Of a stretch of DNA of 55,565 nucleotides, positions 33,281 to 43,471 are shown piece after piece. Each line of letters starts with the position of its first letter. Position 1 is the stretch's first letter. The notes below the pieces were generated by a model. It was not told where the DNA came from. It saw only the letters and a list, made by a program, of their open reading frames with translations, and did not search any database. The DNA is from Sphingobacterium sp. JB170 (GTDB lineage Bacteria; Bacteroidota; Bacteroidia; Sphingobacteriales; Sphingobacteriaceae), in assembly GCF_900163865.1 (NCBI RefSeq), contig NZ_FUKU01000066.1, positions 1 to 55,565 on the forward strand. The letters run 5' to 3'. The position numbers were made by a program, and so were the translations under genes.

Positions 33281-35674
33281 CTATCGTATACTAGCACCCG
33301 TCTCTTTCTCAAAGTTAAGCATTAATTTTTTAATTATTCCTTCAATTTGCTTGTCGTTTAACGTTTTTTCATCGTCTTGAATGATAAAGCTCAACGCGTA
33401 CGATTTCTTTCCTTCAGGGAGCTTGTCACCTTTATATACATCAAAGATATTTACTTCCTTTAAGAGTTTCTTTTCTGTCTTGGCGGCAATTTGCATTAGT
33501 CGATCAAACGTTACCGACTCATCAACTAAAAGAGCCAGGTCACGACGTACCGAAGGGAACTTAGGCACTTCGTGAAATTTAATTTTATTCTTACGTATGA
33601 TCTTAATTACTAAATCCCAATCAAAACTCGCGAAGTAGACTTTCCCGTCCACATCCGCTTTTTTAAGGTTCGCAGGCGATACGCTCCCGAATGATACCAA
33701 TTCCTTCTGCCCCTTCATATAGCGTAAGCCATATTCGAAGTAAAGGCCGGTAATTTCTTCAACACGTATTCCGCTAATGTTAAGCCGCTTAATAACACCA
33801 TCGACAGCAGATTTAATATGGTAAAAATTCGACTTAGTGTTGCTTGATTGCCACTGTTCATCAACCAGATTTCCCGCGATTGTGAGTGACATATTTTGCT
33901 GCTCAGCATATCCACCCTCCGTTTTGAAATACGTTTTACCATATTCAAAATACCGAGCATTTCCATTCTTCCGTTTCTGATTGTATGAAACGGTTGTTAG
34001 GGCTGAAAAAAGTAAATTTTGCCGCATGGTATCCAAATCCGAGCTTAACGGGTTTACAAGTCGCACAGCAGTATCTGGATTATCAACATACGCTAGATTC
34101 GTTAACGAGTTGTTTAATATCTCTCGGTATCCGTTTCCAATCAAAAGATCGGCAACTTGGTTTAACACAACCTCCTTATCCGGCTTCTCTGTCGTATTTA
34201 ACGATGATTTTATTTGCGTATTTAATTCAATATTATTATAACCATAAATGCGAAGAACCTCTTCAATGACATCTACTTCACGTGTCACATCCACTTTGTA
34301 GGCCGGAACGCTCACTTGAAATTCATCTTGATCCCCGCCAAGAACACCAATGCCCAAAGATTCAATTATCGCCCTGATCTCCCGATTTGGAATCTCTTTT
34401 CCGATTAATTTTTGCACCCGGCTGTAACTCACGGTAAAATTAAACGAATTTACTGGATTCGGATAAAAATCAGTTACCGAAGATTCAATAACACCACCAG
34501 CAATCTCCTGAATAAGAAGAGCAGCTTTATGTAATGCGTAAACTGGTATATTGGGATCCGTCCCACGTTCATAGCGAAAAGATGCATCAGTTTTCAAACC
34601 GTGGCGTTTGGAAGTTTTACGGACCGATACCGCATTAAAATAAGCGGATTCCAAAAATATTGTAGTGGTTTTTTCATTAACGCCAGACTCCGCTCCTCCA
34701 AATACTCCCGCAATACATAAAGGTTTCTGCGCATCGGCTATGACAAGATCTTCTGCCGATAACTTTCGCTCAACACCATCCAAGGTGGTAATAAGCTCAT
34801 TCTCGGCCGCGCGGCGAACCACGATTACATTACCGCTAACCTTTGCTGCATCGAATGCATGCAGCGGTTGACCTAAATCATGTAATATATAGTTCGTGAT
34901 ATCGACAATATTATTAATCGGGCGAATCCCAATCGTATTTAAAGACCCTTTCAACCAATCTGGTGATTCGCCTACAGTTATTCCCGAAATCGTGACGCCA
35001 GCGTAACGCGGTGCCCCATATGAATCGCGCACATCGACAGCAACACCTTCTTGTTTGCCTTCCTGAAACGCGGAAACATCACGCAGACTGTAGGGTATGC
35101 GGAAATAAGCCGCTAAATCGCGAGCAACGCCCAGGTGGGATGCAGCATCTGCCCGATTTGGCGTCAAACCGATCTCAAAACGATAATCGTCTTTACTATT
35201 ATAATAATCTTTCACCAAGGAGCCAACAGCCGTAGCATCAGCAAGCTCTACAATCCCTTCATGCGATGTCCCAAGTCCGATTTCATCTTCGCCACAAAGC
35301 ATACCTTGGGAGACTTCACCTCTTATTTTCGACTTTGTAATTTTAAATGGTTCTCCATTGATTGGATGACAAATCGTACCAACTTGGGCAACAATCACCT
35401 TCAAACCTGCGCGCACGTTAGGTGCTCCACAAACAATATTTATAAGTTCAGGACCGCCTACATCGATCTGCGTAATTTTTAGTTTATCCGCATTCGGGTG
35501 TTGAATACAAGTTTTAACTTCTCCAACAACTAGCCCCTGAAGTCCCCCTGGTATGGTCTGCACTGTCTCGAGTAACTCTACTTCCAAACCAATATCAGTT
35601 AAAATAAGCGACAGTTCTTCTGGACTTTTCTGGGTATCTATATAATTTTGAAGCCAATTATAGGAAATATTCAT
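33281..35674 (-). CDS. pheT: Phenylalanine-tRNA ligase beta subunit
   Basis: Beta chain of the alpha2-beta2 phenylalanyl-tRNA synthetase, 797 residues, cytosolic. Seen: an N-terminal tRNA-binding OB-fold (about 39-150, LVVGEVKTCIQHPNADKLKITQIDVG), the B3/B4 editing domain (about 210-380), the B5 domain (about 410-475), the catalytic-like core, and the C-terminal anticodon-binding FDX-ACB domain (about 705-797, FHEVPKFPSVRRDLALLVDE). The domain order and length are standard. It heads the pheT, coiled-coil gene, zapA, 6S, rny series. The alpha subunit pheS is not in the window. Confidence 0.96.
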   Translation of the reverse strand: MNISYNWLQNYIDTQKSPEELSLILTDIGLEVELLETVQTIPGGLQGLVVGEVKTCIQHPNADKLKITQIDVGGPELINIVCGAPNVRAGLKVIVAQVGTICHPINGEPFKITKSKIRGEVSQGMLCGEDEIGLGTSHEGIVELADATAVGSLVKDYYNSKDDYRFEIGLTPNRADAASHLGVARDLAAYFRIPYSLRDVSAFQEGKQEGVAVDVRDSYGAPRYAGVTISGITVGESPDWLKGSLNTIGIRPINNIVDITNYILHDLGQPLHAFDAAKVSGNVIVVRRAAENELITTLDGVERKLSAEDLVIADAQKPLCIAGVFGGAESGVNEKTTTIFLESAYFNAVSVRKTSKRHGLKTDASFRYERGTDPNIPVYALHKAALLIQEIAGGVIESSVTDFYPNPVNSFNFTVSYSRVQKLIGKEIPNREIRAIIESLGIGVLGGDQDEFQVSVPAYKVDVTREVDVIEEVLRIYGYNNIELNTQIKSSLNTTEKPDKEVVLNQVADLLIGNGYREILNNSLTNLAYVDNPDTAVRLVNPLSSDLDTMRQNLLFSALTTVSYNQKRKNGNARYFEYGKTYFKTEGGYAEQQNMSLTIAGNLVDEQWQSSNTKSNFYHIKSAVDGVIKRLNISGIRVEEITGLYFEYGLRYMKGQKELVSFGSVSPANLKKADVDGKVYFASFDWDLVIKIIRKNKIKFHEVPKFPSVRRDLALLVDESVTFDRLMQIAAKTEKKLLKEVNIFDVYKGDKLPEGKKSYALSFIIQDDEKTLNDKQIEGIIKKLMLNFEKETGASIR

Positions 35675-35693
35675 TTAAATCTATTTTAATGCA

Positions 35694-35701
35694 CAAAGAT
35701 A
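35694..35701 (-). promoter_or_regulatory. TAnnTTTG promoter box of pheT
   Basis: TATCTTTG on the minus strand ends 19 bases before the pheT ATG, giving a predicted leader of roughly 14 nt. No -33 TTTG at the usual distance. Confidence 0.5.
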
Positions 35702-35875
35702 AAATTTTAGAACGTTGTAGACCATTTAACCCCGATAAAATTTAAACAAAATTATTTTCGCTGTCGGCGAGCAAATTTCTCTGTTGGATTTTGCCAACAA
35801 TTCCTACATGGTTACTAGCGTATATTTTTTTATGAGAATAACAAATTAGTATCAATCAAGGATAAAAATATTGCG

Positions 35876-35883
35876 TAACTTTG
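35876..35883 (+). promoter_or_regulatory. TAnnTTTG promoter box of purL
   Basis: TAACTTTG lies 37 bases before the purL ATG at 35921, with a predicted start around 35889. The upstream TTG at 35888, which opens a longer frame, would then lie at the transcript end, so 35921 is preferred as start. Confidence 0.45.
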
Positions 35884-35920
35884 TACTTTGATTAGAATAA
35901 CGCCAAAATACACAGTTATA

Positions 35921-38900
35921 ATGATTCATTTCTTCGTGAACCCGAGCAACACCTACTACGGTGTGCAAACTCAGCAAGAGCTTTCTGCAGAAGACACAGT
36001 TAAACTCAACTGGCTCTTTGGAAATTCCCAACTTCTTCCAGAAAAAACCCTCAACAATAATTTCGTCGGTCCACGTGCCACCATGGTAACGCCGTGGAGT
36101 ACCAATGCGGTAGAAATAACCCAAAATATGGGCATCCAGGGTATTATTAGAATTGAAGAGTTCCAAAAAGTAGCGGCTGATTTTACTGATTTCGATCCTA
36201 TGATTGCGCAAAAATATGCAGCATTAACTCCAGATATTTTTATGATAAAAATCAGCCCAGAACCTATTTTAGAAATTGAGGATATCGATAAATACAACAA
36301 ACAAGAAGGGCTCGCATTAAGTGACGAAGAGGTCAAGTATTTGCACAATCTATCGGTTAAGATTGACCGCAAATTGACAGATTCTGAAATTTTTGCTTTT
36401 TCACAAGCGAATTCCGAACACTGCCGTCACAAGATCTTTAACGGTACATTTGTTATCGACGGTCAACAACAACCTTCGTCCCTGTTTAAACTCATAAAAA
36501 AGACGTCAGAAACCAATCCAAATGGAATTGTTTCTGCCTATAAAGACAATGTTGCCTTTATCAAGGGCCCGACGGTAACCCAGTTTGCACCCAAAACAGC
36601 CGACAAACCGGATTTTTATCAAGAAATGGAGTTTGATTCGGTAATCTCGTTAAAAGCCGAAACACACAACTTTCCGACCACCGTAGAACCATTTTCTGGG
36701 GCAGCAACAGGATCCGGAGGAGAAATCCGTGACCGACTAGCTGGTGGACAGGGATCACTTCCACTCGCTGGAACGGCCATCTATATGACGGCCTATTCGC
36801 GCTTGATGCAAGACCGACCATGGGAAAATGCAACCGATGAGCGTCCATGGTTATACCAAACGCCCGTGGATATTTTGATCAAAGCTTCGAATGGTGCTTC
36901 GGATTTTGGCAACAAATTCGGTCAACCCTTAATTACGGGTTCTGTACTGACGTTTGAACATGAGGAAGGTGGCCGCAAGCTAGGTTACGATAAAGTTATC
37001 ATGCAAGCCGGCGGAATTGGATATGGTAAATTAGAACAAGCGAAAAAGCAAACACCAAAAACAGGCGATAAAATCGTCGTGCTGGGCGGCGATAATTACC
37101 GCATCGGAATGGGTGGCGCTGCTGTTTCGTCAGCGGATACCGGTGCGTTCGGATCGGGTATCGAATTAAACGCCATTCAACGTTCTAATCCTGAAATGCA
37201 AAAGCGTGCGGCAAATGCGATACGTGGATTTGTAGAATCTGATGACAACCCAATTGTATCGATTCACGACCACGGAGCGGGCGGACACTTAAACTGTCTT
37301 TCGGAACTTGTAGAAGAAACTGGTGGACTAATCGATTTAGATAAATTACCTGTGGGAGACCCTACCCTTTCGGCAAAGGAGATTATCGGTAATGAATCGC
37401 AAGAACGGATGGGACTCGTTATCGGCGAGAAAGACATTCAGCAACTGCAAACCATTGCAGATCGGGAACGTGCACCGATGTATCAAGTCGGTGACGTGAC
37501 GGGCGATCATCGTTTTACATTTCAATCAAAAACGACGCGCGAAAAGCCAATGGACTACGACTTAGCAGACTTCTTCGGTTCCACGCCGAAAACAGTTATG
37601 AACGACAAGACTATCCCGCGTAATTACGCGGAACTAGTCTACGATACTAAAAACATCCCCGACTACGTAGATCAATTGCTTCTGCTGGAAGCAGTAGCGT
37701 CTAAAGACTGGTTAACGAACAAAGTTGACCGTTCGGTAGGTGGACGCGTTGCAAAGCAACAATGTGCTGGATCACTCCAACTACCCTTAAACAACGTTGG
37801 AGTAATGGCACTCGATTATAAATCAAGTCAAGGTATCGCCACAACAGTCGGACATTCCCCATTAACTGCGCTCATTGACCCGGTTTCCGGTTCTAGAAAT
37901 GCGATAGCTGAAGCTCTGTCAAACTTGGTATTTGCACCTATTCAGGGCGGTCTGACAGGGGTATCATTGTCCGCAAACTGGATGTGGCCCTGTAATAACG
38001 AAGGAGAAGATACCCGTCTATATAACGCTGTGAAAGGATGTTCGAATTTCGCAATTGAACTGGGGATTAACATCCCCACAGGTAAAGACTCTCTTTCTAT
38101 GAAGCAGAAGTATCCAAATGGTGACAGCGTAATTGCGCCGGGAACACTTATTGTATCTGCGGGCGGTCCTTGTGTAAATATTAACAAAGTGGTCGAACCT
38201 GTTCTACAAAAAGGAGCTGGGTCGATTTATTATATCAACCTTTCGCAAGATGAATTTAAATTAGGAGGGTCATCGTTTGCACAAATCTTAAATAAAGTAG
38301 GTTCACAAGCACCAACTGTCCGTGATGCGGCCTACTTTCGGGCGGCATTCAACGCGATCCAACAACTCATTCTCGATGACCAAATTGTTGCCGGACATGA
38401 TATCGGTTCGGGAGGCTTAATCACAACATTACTCGAGCTGACTTTCGCAGAAGTAGACTTGGCTGCAAACTACGATCTTTCGAATCTAGGTGAAACAGAT
38501 ACGGTAAAAACGTTTTTCAACGAAAATATCGCTGTCGTGTTGCAGGCGGCCGACGACAATACTTTCGAATCCGCACTCCAAAAGGTCAATATATCGGCCG
38601 TTAAGATCGGGCAAGCAACTACCGGCACGGAAATTACGATTAAAAATGGGAGCGAAAATTTCACATTTAATGTGAACGAGCTTCGCGACCGCTGGTTTCA
38701 AACGTCGTTCTATTTGGATCAAAAGCAAGCAAAAAATGGGATGGCCGAACAGCGTTTTTCGAACTATAAAAACCAGCCCCTACGTTATACATTCCCCGCG
38801 CATTTCAGTGGGAAGAAACCATCACTTGCGGATGTATCACAACGACCAAAGGCAGCGATTATTCGTGAGAAAGGTTCGAATTCGGAACGGGAAATGGCTA

Positions 38901-39595
38901 ACGCAATGTATTTGGCCGGATTTGACGTAAAAGATGTCCACATGACTGACCTTATTGCTGGTCGCGAAACACTCGAGGATATCCAGTTTATCGGTGCTGT
39001 CGGTGGATTCTCCAATTCCGACGTTTTAGGATCGGCAAAAGGGTGGGCAGGTGCGTTCCTTTATAACGCGAAAGCCAAGAAAGCACTCGAGGACTTCTTT
39101 GCTCGCCCAGACACTTTATCAGTTGGAATCTGTAATGGCTGTCAGCTATTCATGGAACTAGAGCTAATCACTCCTGAACATCCAGAACACGGCAAACTGA
39201 AACACAACACATCGGAAAAGCATGAGTCAAACTTTGTCTCGGTACATATTCCAGAAAACAACTCGGTAATGCTTTCTACGCTAGCAGGCAGTACACTTGG
39301 GGTTTGGATATCGCACGGAGAAGGGAAGTTTCACCTACCTGAAAGCGAAAATAAATACCAAATCGTTGCCAAATATGCATACGACCAATATCCACACAAC
39401 CCAAATGGTTCCGATTATAACACCGCGATGATATGTGATAAATCAGGTCGTCATTTAGTAACGATGCCGCACATCGAACGGTCGACTTTTCAATGGAACT
39501 GGGCGAACTACCCAAATGGACGTCACGATGAGGTGACTCCTTGGCTCGAAGCATTCGTAAATGCACGGAAATGGCTCGAAAAAAAACATAAATAA
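35921..39595 (+). CDS. purL: Phosphoribosylformylglycinamidine synthase (single-chain PurL)
   Basis: Converts FGAR, glutamine and ATP to FGAM, step four of purine synthesis. Seen: 1224 residues from the ATG at 35921, the length of the large one-chain enzyme, with an N-terminal PurS-like domain, a linker with LTDSEIFAFSQANSEHCRHKIFNG, two AIR-synthase-like halves (around residues 250-530 and 620-930; GAATGSGGEIRDRLAGG and SRNAIAEALSNLVFAPI), and a C-terminal class I glutaminase domain with nucleophile Cys1071 in SVGICNGCQLF and a final catalytic-triad region with SHGEGKFH. All are intact. It is divergent from pheT and ends before a terminator shared with the converging acyltransferase. purM lies 33 kb away. 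Confidence 0.96.
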   Translation: MIHFFVNPSNTYYGVQTQQELSAEDTVKLNWLFGNSQLLPEKTLNNNFVGPRATMVTPWSTNAVEITQNMGIQGIIRIEEFQKVAADFTDFDPMIAQKYAALTPDIFMIKISPEPILEIEDIDKYNKQEGLALSDEEVKYLHNLSVKIDRKLTDSEIFAFSQANSEHCRHKIFNGTFVIDGQQQPSSLFKLIKKTSETNPNGIVSAYKDNVAFIKGPTVTQFAPKTADKPDFYQEMEFDSVISLKAETHNFPTTVEPFSGAATGSGGEIRDRLAGGQGSLPLAGTAIYMTAYSRLMQDRPWENATDERPWLYQTPVDILIKASNGASDFGNKFGQPLITGSVLTFEHEEGGRKLGYDKVIMQAGGIGYGKLEQAKKQTPKTGDKIVVLGGDNYRIGMGGAAVSSADTGAFGSGIELNAIQRSNPEMQKRAANAIRGFVESDDNPIVSIHDHGAGGHLNCLSELVEETGGLIDLDKLPVGDPTLSAKEIIGNESQERMGLVIGEKDIQQLQTIADRERAPMYQVGDVTGDHRFTFQSKTTREKPMDYDLADFFGSTPKTVMNDKTIPRNYAELVYDTKNIPDYVDQLLLLEAVASKDWLTNKVDRSVGGRVAKQQCAGSLQLPLNNVGVMALDYKSSQGIATTVGHSPLTALIDPVSGSRNAIAEALSNLVFAPIQGGLTGVSLSANWMWPCNNEGEDTRLYNAVKGCSNFAIELGINIPTGKDSLSMKQKYPNGDSVIAPGTLIVSAGGPCVNINKVVEPVLQKGAGSIYYINLSQDEFKLGGSSFAQILNKVGSQAPTVRDAAYFRAAFNAIQQLILDDQIVAGHDIGSGGLITTLLELTFAEVDLAANYDLSNLGETDTVKTFFNENIAVVLQAADDNTFESALQKVNISAVKIGQATTGTEITIKNGSENFTFNVNELRDRWFQTSFYLDQKQAKNGMAEQRFSNYKNQPLRYTFPAHFSGKKPSLADVSQRPKAAIIREKGSNSEREMANAMYLAGFDVKDVHMTDLIAGRETLEDIQFIGAVGGFSNSDVLGSAKGWAGAFLYNAKAKKALEDFFARPDTLSVGICNGCQLFMELELITPEHPEHGKLKHNTSEKHESNFVSVHIPENNSVMLSTLAGSTLGVWISHGEGKFHLPESENKYQIVAKYAYDQYPHNPNGSDYNTAMICDKSGRHLVTMPHIERSTFQWNWANYPNGRHDEVTPWLEAFVNARKWLEKKHK

Positions 39596-39612
39596 GAGCC
39601 CCTAAAGCATAT

Positions 39613-39649
39613 AAATGAAAAAAGTCACAAAGGTTGACTTTTTTCATTT
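39613..39649. terminator. Bidirectional terminator between purL and the acyltransferase gene
   Basis: AAATGAAAAAAGTCA (39613-39627) is matched perfectly by TGACTTTTTTCATTT (39635-39649), a 15-bp stem with a 7-nt loop. It sits between two converging genes. Confidence 0.82.
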
Positions 39650-39661
39650 TCTGAGAAATAG

Positions 39662-40645
39662 TTACGGAGCCACCTTTCCAAAAGTATTGGATTTGGGCTG
39701 TCCGACTTCCTGCTCGACCTTAACAGGTTGATATTGGACCATACAAAAAGATAACGTTGGAAGTAACACAAAAACAACGAGTCCCATCCAGAACCCCAAA
39801 AACAAAGCAACAAACCCACTCAGACAGAATACCAACAACGGGTACGACACAAAGAGAGCCGCAAAAAGGATCGAATCATAGAATATTGTCCCTTCGGTTT
39901 TTTTACGAACATAGTCACGCCACAATTTATAGAACCAATAATGCGAATAATATCCCATTTTTGCAGGCACACGCATCCATTCATTCTCCTTTCGATCTAC
40001 CAAGGGCGGAACGTATGGTTCGTCGATCATATTTGTCAATAGACGCGCGCGCAGTAATTTGATTACGGCGACTGTTTCCACCCGGCTATCTACGATAAAA
40101 TCCGTCGTATCGAGTGGGTCGAGTGCTATAATTTGCATCGCCTTGGGTACAAATCGAAAAGAACTGTATCTCAACACATAGGCTTGTATCTGCAAGGGAA
40201 TATCTGCGCGATAGGCGCGATCCATGATTGCGGTAATGCCACCATTCATAAATGGTCTTAATTTCCACATGTTATCAGATCGACCTTCGGGGAAAATCAG
40301 AATATGCTTACCATCTTTTAGGTAACTGAGGCAGGCGTCAAAAGTAAAATCATTCTTCACCTCAAACTCCGGATCTTCACCGCGTTTGTAAATAGGTAGC
40401 ATGTATAAGCTTCGAAGAACCACATTTAAGACCGGATGTCGAAATATATCTCCACGTACCAAGTAGCGAATTTCTCCAGGTGAATATACGGCCAATACCA
40501 AAGCATCGAAAAGTGAATTGGGATGATTGGATAGAATAATCGACGGGCCGGCGAGCGCATGCCCGTGTAGTTTGCTGCGATCTAAATCCGCGATAAACCA
40601 ACGAAGACCTTGACGGACGAAATACCTGAATACTTTGTAAAACAT
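39662..40645 (-). CDS. PlsC-family glycerolipid acyltransferase
   Basis: A 327-residue membrane-associated acyltransferase, likely acylating lysophosphatidic acid or a related lipid. Seen: a PlsC domain with the catalytic motif SNHPNSLFDALV near residue 40. The spacing is H-x5-D rather than the classical H-x4-D, a form shared with a Bacteroidetes subgroup. The LVRGDIFRHPVL block, FPEGRSD with acceptor-binding glutamate near residue 120, and a C-terminal pair of hydrophobic segments (about 255-305) ending in a short tail are also seen. The exact acyl acceptor is not readable. It has its own minus-strand position between purL and an ABC exporter. Confidence 0.87.
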   Translation of the reverse strand: MFYKVFRYFVRQGLRWFIADLDRSKLHGHALAGPSIILSNHPNSLFDALVLAVYSPGEIRYLVRGDIFRHPVLNVVLRSLYMLPIYKRGEDPEFEVKNDFTFDACLSYLKDGKHILIFPEGRSDNMWKLRPFMNGGITAIMDRAYRADIPLQIQAYVLRYSSFRFVPKAMQIIALDPLDTTDFIVDSRVETVAVIKLLRARLLTNMIDEPYVPPLVDRKENEWMRVPAKMGYYSHYWFYKLWRDYVRKKTEGTIFYDSILFAALFVSYPLLVFCLSGFVALFLGFWMGLVVFVLLPTLSFCMVQYQPVKVEQEVGQPKSNTFGKVAP

Positions 40646-40755
40646 AGACGAATGTATTTATTTTTTTAGTTCAGTTCAGCCAAATACGGAAAAAAAATAA
40701 CGTTCAATTGTTGTTCTCCAATCACGCCGCAAACAGGACGCCAAAACTCGGGACG

Positions 40756-42540
40756 CTAGTAGTTATGCATTGATTTGGTAATCTTATCGAGGTTCAAACT
40801 ATTGGCCATCGCATTAAATATTTGATAATAGGTACTGAGGTTCTTATAAAGTTCATTATGCGTTCCATCTTCCACAACTCGCCCTTTTTCCATCACGATA
40901 ATATGCTCCGAATCAATAATTTGTGAGATGCTATGAGAAACAACGATCACCGTCCGTCCTTTTTTTATTGCATCCAAACTCTTTTTAATTTGTTCTGTTG
41001 CGATCGCGTCAAGGTTTGCCGTTGGTTCATCTAAAAAGATGATTGGTGGATTCTTCAAGAACATACGCGCGATGGCAATCCGCTGCTGCTGCCCCCCAGA
41101 CAACAGGTGCGCCAGAGAGTCATATCCATCCGGCAAATCCAATATCTGTTCATGAATATATGCTTTTTGTGCAGCATCCTTAATCTGATCTAGAGTCGCA
41201 TCACCTTTACCGTAACGAATATTATCGGCAATACTTCCTCTAAAAATATGGTTCTTCTGCAACACTAAGCCTACATTTTGACGAATATACTCTGTGTCGT
41301 AATCCGCCAAATCAACACCATCGAGTAAAATCTGTCCTTTTGTAGGGGTATAGAATTTATCCAGAAGATTAATAACAGTACTTTTTCCCGCACCTGAAAG
41401 GCCGACAAAAGCTGTGTTTTGATTAGGATGAATTGTCATGTTGATTGCCGACAATGCTTGGTAGCCATTAGGATAAGAAAAATCGACATCACGCAGCTCT
41501 ATTTTACCCGTAATGCGTGCTGGCCGGTAGTCTCCGGTTCCCTCCTTCTGATCCTCCGATTCCAAAATATCGAAGAAACTCTCCGAATATATAAGCGCGT
41601 CGTTGACCTCGTCGTATATCCTATGTAACTGCCGGATCGGTGCAGAAACGTTACTAAATAGCATGATATGAAACATTATTGCCCCGATGGTCATCTGTTC
41701 ATTTAACACAAAATATGCCGTGAGGATAATCACTAAAACGACACCGATCTGTTCTATAAAATTTTTTATACTGTCAAATAAGAAACTCGTCTTGCGTGTC
41801 ATCATTTGGTTTTCGGTCATTTCGTATTGAATCTGCTTATGGCGAGCCGCTTCTGCATCTTCACGTACAAATGACTTTATCACTAAAATAGAATCGATCA
41901 AATTAATAATTTGGTTACTTTTATTCTCCCGGTAACTTCTCATATTCCGGCGAAAACCAGATAATCGTTGTGCTTGTATTTGCGAGATGTAAAAATAAAT
42001 CGGAATGACAAGTAACCCCACAAGACCAACGTAAAAATTAGCGATGAACATACATGCAAGAGCGACAATAGCATTGGTAAAAAGTGGCAATATATCAATA
42101 AAGAAATTCTGCACTAACCGTGTTAAGCTGCTAATCCCTGCATCGATTCGCGTCTGCAATTTCCCAGATTCATTTGTTGGCGAGCTATAAAAAGCCATCT
42201 TATACGTTAAAATTTTTTCAATGATGGACTGCGAAAAATCGCGAGCGATCATAATACGCAGCTTCTCCCCATAAAATTTTTGTCCAAATTGTAAGCCTGC
42301 ATACAAAACCTCCTTCCCCAAGAGAACCGCGGCAATAACACCCAAAAGGTAAAAACCTTGAGAGAGGGGCTCTTTATTGACGAGTAATTCAGAAATCGAA
42401 TCGACTGTATATTTTAAGATGAAAGCGTTAACCTGAGCAGCGAATGAACCAACAAAAGTCAATACGAGCGTATAAAAAATAAGATTTTTATACGGCTTGG
42501 CAAATGGAAGAATTTTTTTGTACAGTCGCCCAATGGTCAT
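40756..42540 (-). CDS. ABC transporter, fused permease and ATPase (MsbA/LmrA-type exporter half)
   Basis: A 594-residue ABC exporter half-transporter, expected to work as a homodimer in the inner membrane on lipids or drugs. Seen: a six-helix transmembrane domain (about 15-310) and a nucleotide-binding domain (about 340-580) with Walker A GLSGAGKST near residue 378, the Q-loop region RQNVGLVLQKNHIFRGSI, the signature LSGGQQQRIAIAR near 485, Walker B IIFLDEPTANLD and the H-loop VVSHS. All ATPase motifs are intact. It neighbours the acyltransferase and, divergently, kdsB; a role in lipid or LPS export is plausible but not shown. Confidence 0.9.
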   Translation of the reverse strand: MTIGRLYKKILPFAKPYKNLIFYTLVLTFVGSFAAQVNAFILKYTVDSISELLVNKEPLSQGFYLLGVIAAVLLGKEVLYAGLQFGQKFYGEKLRIMIARDFSQSIIEKILTYKMAFYSSPTNESGKLQTRIDAGISSLTRLVQNFFIDILPLFTNAIVALACMFIANFYVGLVGLLVIPIYFYISQIQAQRLSGFRRNMRSYRENKSNQIINLIDSILVIKSFVREDAEAARHKQIQYEMTENQMMTRKTSFLFDSIKNFIEQIGVVLVIILTAYFVLNEQMTIGAIMFHIMLFSNVSAPIRQLHRIYDEVNDALIYSESFFDILESEDQKEGTGDYRPARITGKIELRDVDFSYPNGYQALSAINMTIHPNQNTAFVGLSGAGKSTVINLLDKFYTPTKGQILLDGVDLADYDTEYIRQNVGLVLQKNHIFRGSIADNIRYGKGDATLDQIKDAAQKAYIHEQILDLPDGYDSLAHLLSGGQQQRIAIARMFLKNPPIIFLDEPTANLDAIATEQIKKSLDAIKKGRTVIVVSHSISQIIDSEHIIVMEKGRVVEDGTHNELYKNLSTYYQIFNAMANSLNLDKITKSMHNY

Positions 42541-42721
42541 CGCTTATTTAAACACTAAAAAATGTAAAAAGTTTAATGTTTCACAATTAATATATTTACA
42601 AACATCCAGATGCCGAGAAAGGCATATCAAGAATCTCAGAAATTTCAGAATTATTAGGTAGTCACCTGACGATCGCTAATAAATATTTTTAATTTCGCTA
42701 TTTTACTTGTTAATTTGGTGT

Positions 42722-43471
42722 ATGAGAATAATCGGTATTATCCCAGCGCGATACGCTTCATCTCGGTTTCCTGGCAAACCACTTGCAGACATTGAAGGTA
42801 GATCCATGATTCAACGTGTATATGAGCAAGTAAAAAGCTGCACAAGCCTTTCGGAGGTCGTCATTGCCACAGATGACCAACGCATTGCAGACCATGTCCG
42901 ATTATTCGCCGGAAACGTGATTATGACCTCAGACCAACACCAATCTGGAACGGATCGCTGTTCCGAGGTAGTTAAAAAAATTTCTGGTTTCGATGTTGCT
43001 ATTAATATCCAGGGTGATGAACCCTTCATCAACCCCTTACAAATTGAACTTCTATGCTCGCTTTTTAACGACCAATCTACTGATATAGGCACTTTGGTTA
43101 AAAAAATAGTTGACCCCGAGGACCTATTTAATGAGGATATCCCGAAAGTTATATTCAATACCAATCAGCACGCCCTCTATTTTTCGCGTCAAACGATCCC
43201 CTTCAACCGCGGTGAAACCCAAGATAAGTGGCTTGCGAGAGGAAACTATTACAAACATATCGGGATGTATGGATACCGCGTTGAAATATTAAAAAGAATC
43301 ACAGAAATACCTGTTTCCACATTGGAGAAAAGTGAGGCTCTTGAACAGTTACGCTGGCTCGAGAACGGCTATACGGTTAAAGTTGCGCAAACTGAACACG
43401 ACACCATAGCGGTAGACCGTCCCGAAGACATTGACTTGATCCGCAAGCGGTATTTTAATAGGGAAATCTGA
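42722..43471 (+). CDS. kdsB: 3-deoxy-manno-octulosonate cytidylyltransferase (CMP-Kdo synthetase)
   Basis: Activates Kdo with CTP for lipopolysaccharide core synthesis, cytosolic, 249 residues from the ATG at 42722. Seen: the nucleotide-binding IIPARYASSRFPGKPLADIEGRSMIQRVYEQ start, the VVIATDDQRIADHV block, the INIQGDEPFI metal/CTP-binding segment near residue 100, and the KHIGMYGYRVEIL and EQLRWLENGYTVKVAQT blocks that follow. This ATG is preferred over one five codons upstream because the family begins at MRIIGIIPAR. It is divergent from the ABC exporter. Presence of Kdo synthesis means the organism makes an LPS core. Confidence 0.94.
   Translation: MRIIGIIPARYASSRFPGKPLADIEGRSMIQRVYEQVKSCTSLSEVVIATDDQRIADHVRLFAGNVIMTSDQHQSGTDRCSEVVKKISGFDVAINIQGDEPFINPLQIELLCSLFNDQSTDIGTLVKKIVDPEDLFNEDIPKVIFNTNQHALYFSRQTIPFNRGETQDKWLARGNYYKHIGMYGYRVEILKRITEIPVSTLEKSEALEQLRWLENGYTVKVAQTEHDTIAVDRPEDIDLIRKRYFNREI

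Noticed and set aside
35852..36372. Minus-strand frames opposite the purL start
   Set aside because: They are antisense to a conserved gene and lack recognisable domains.
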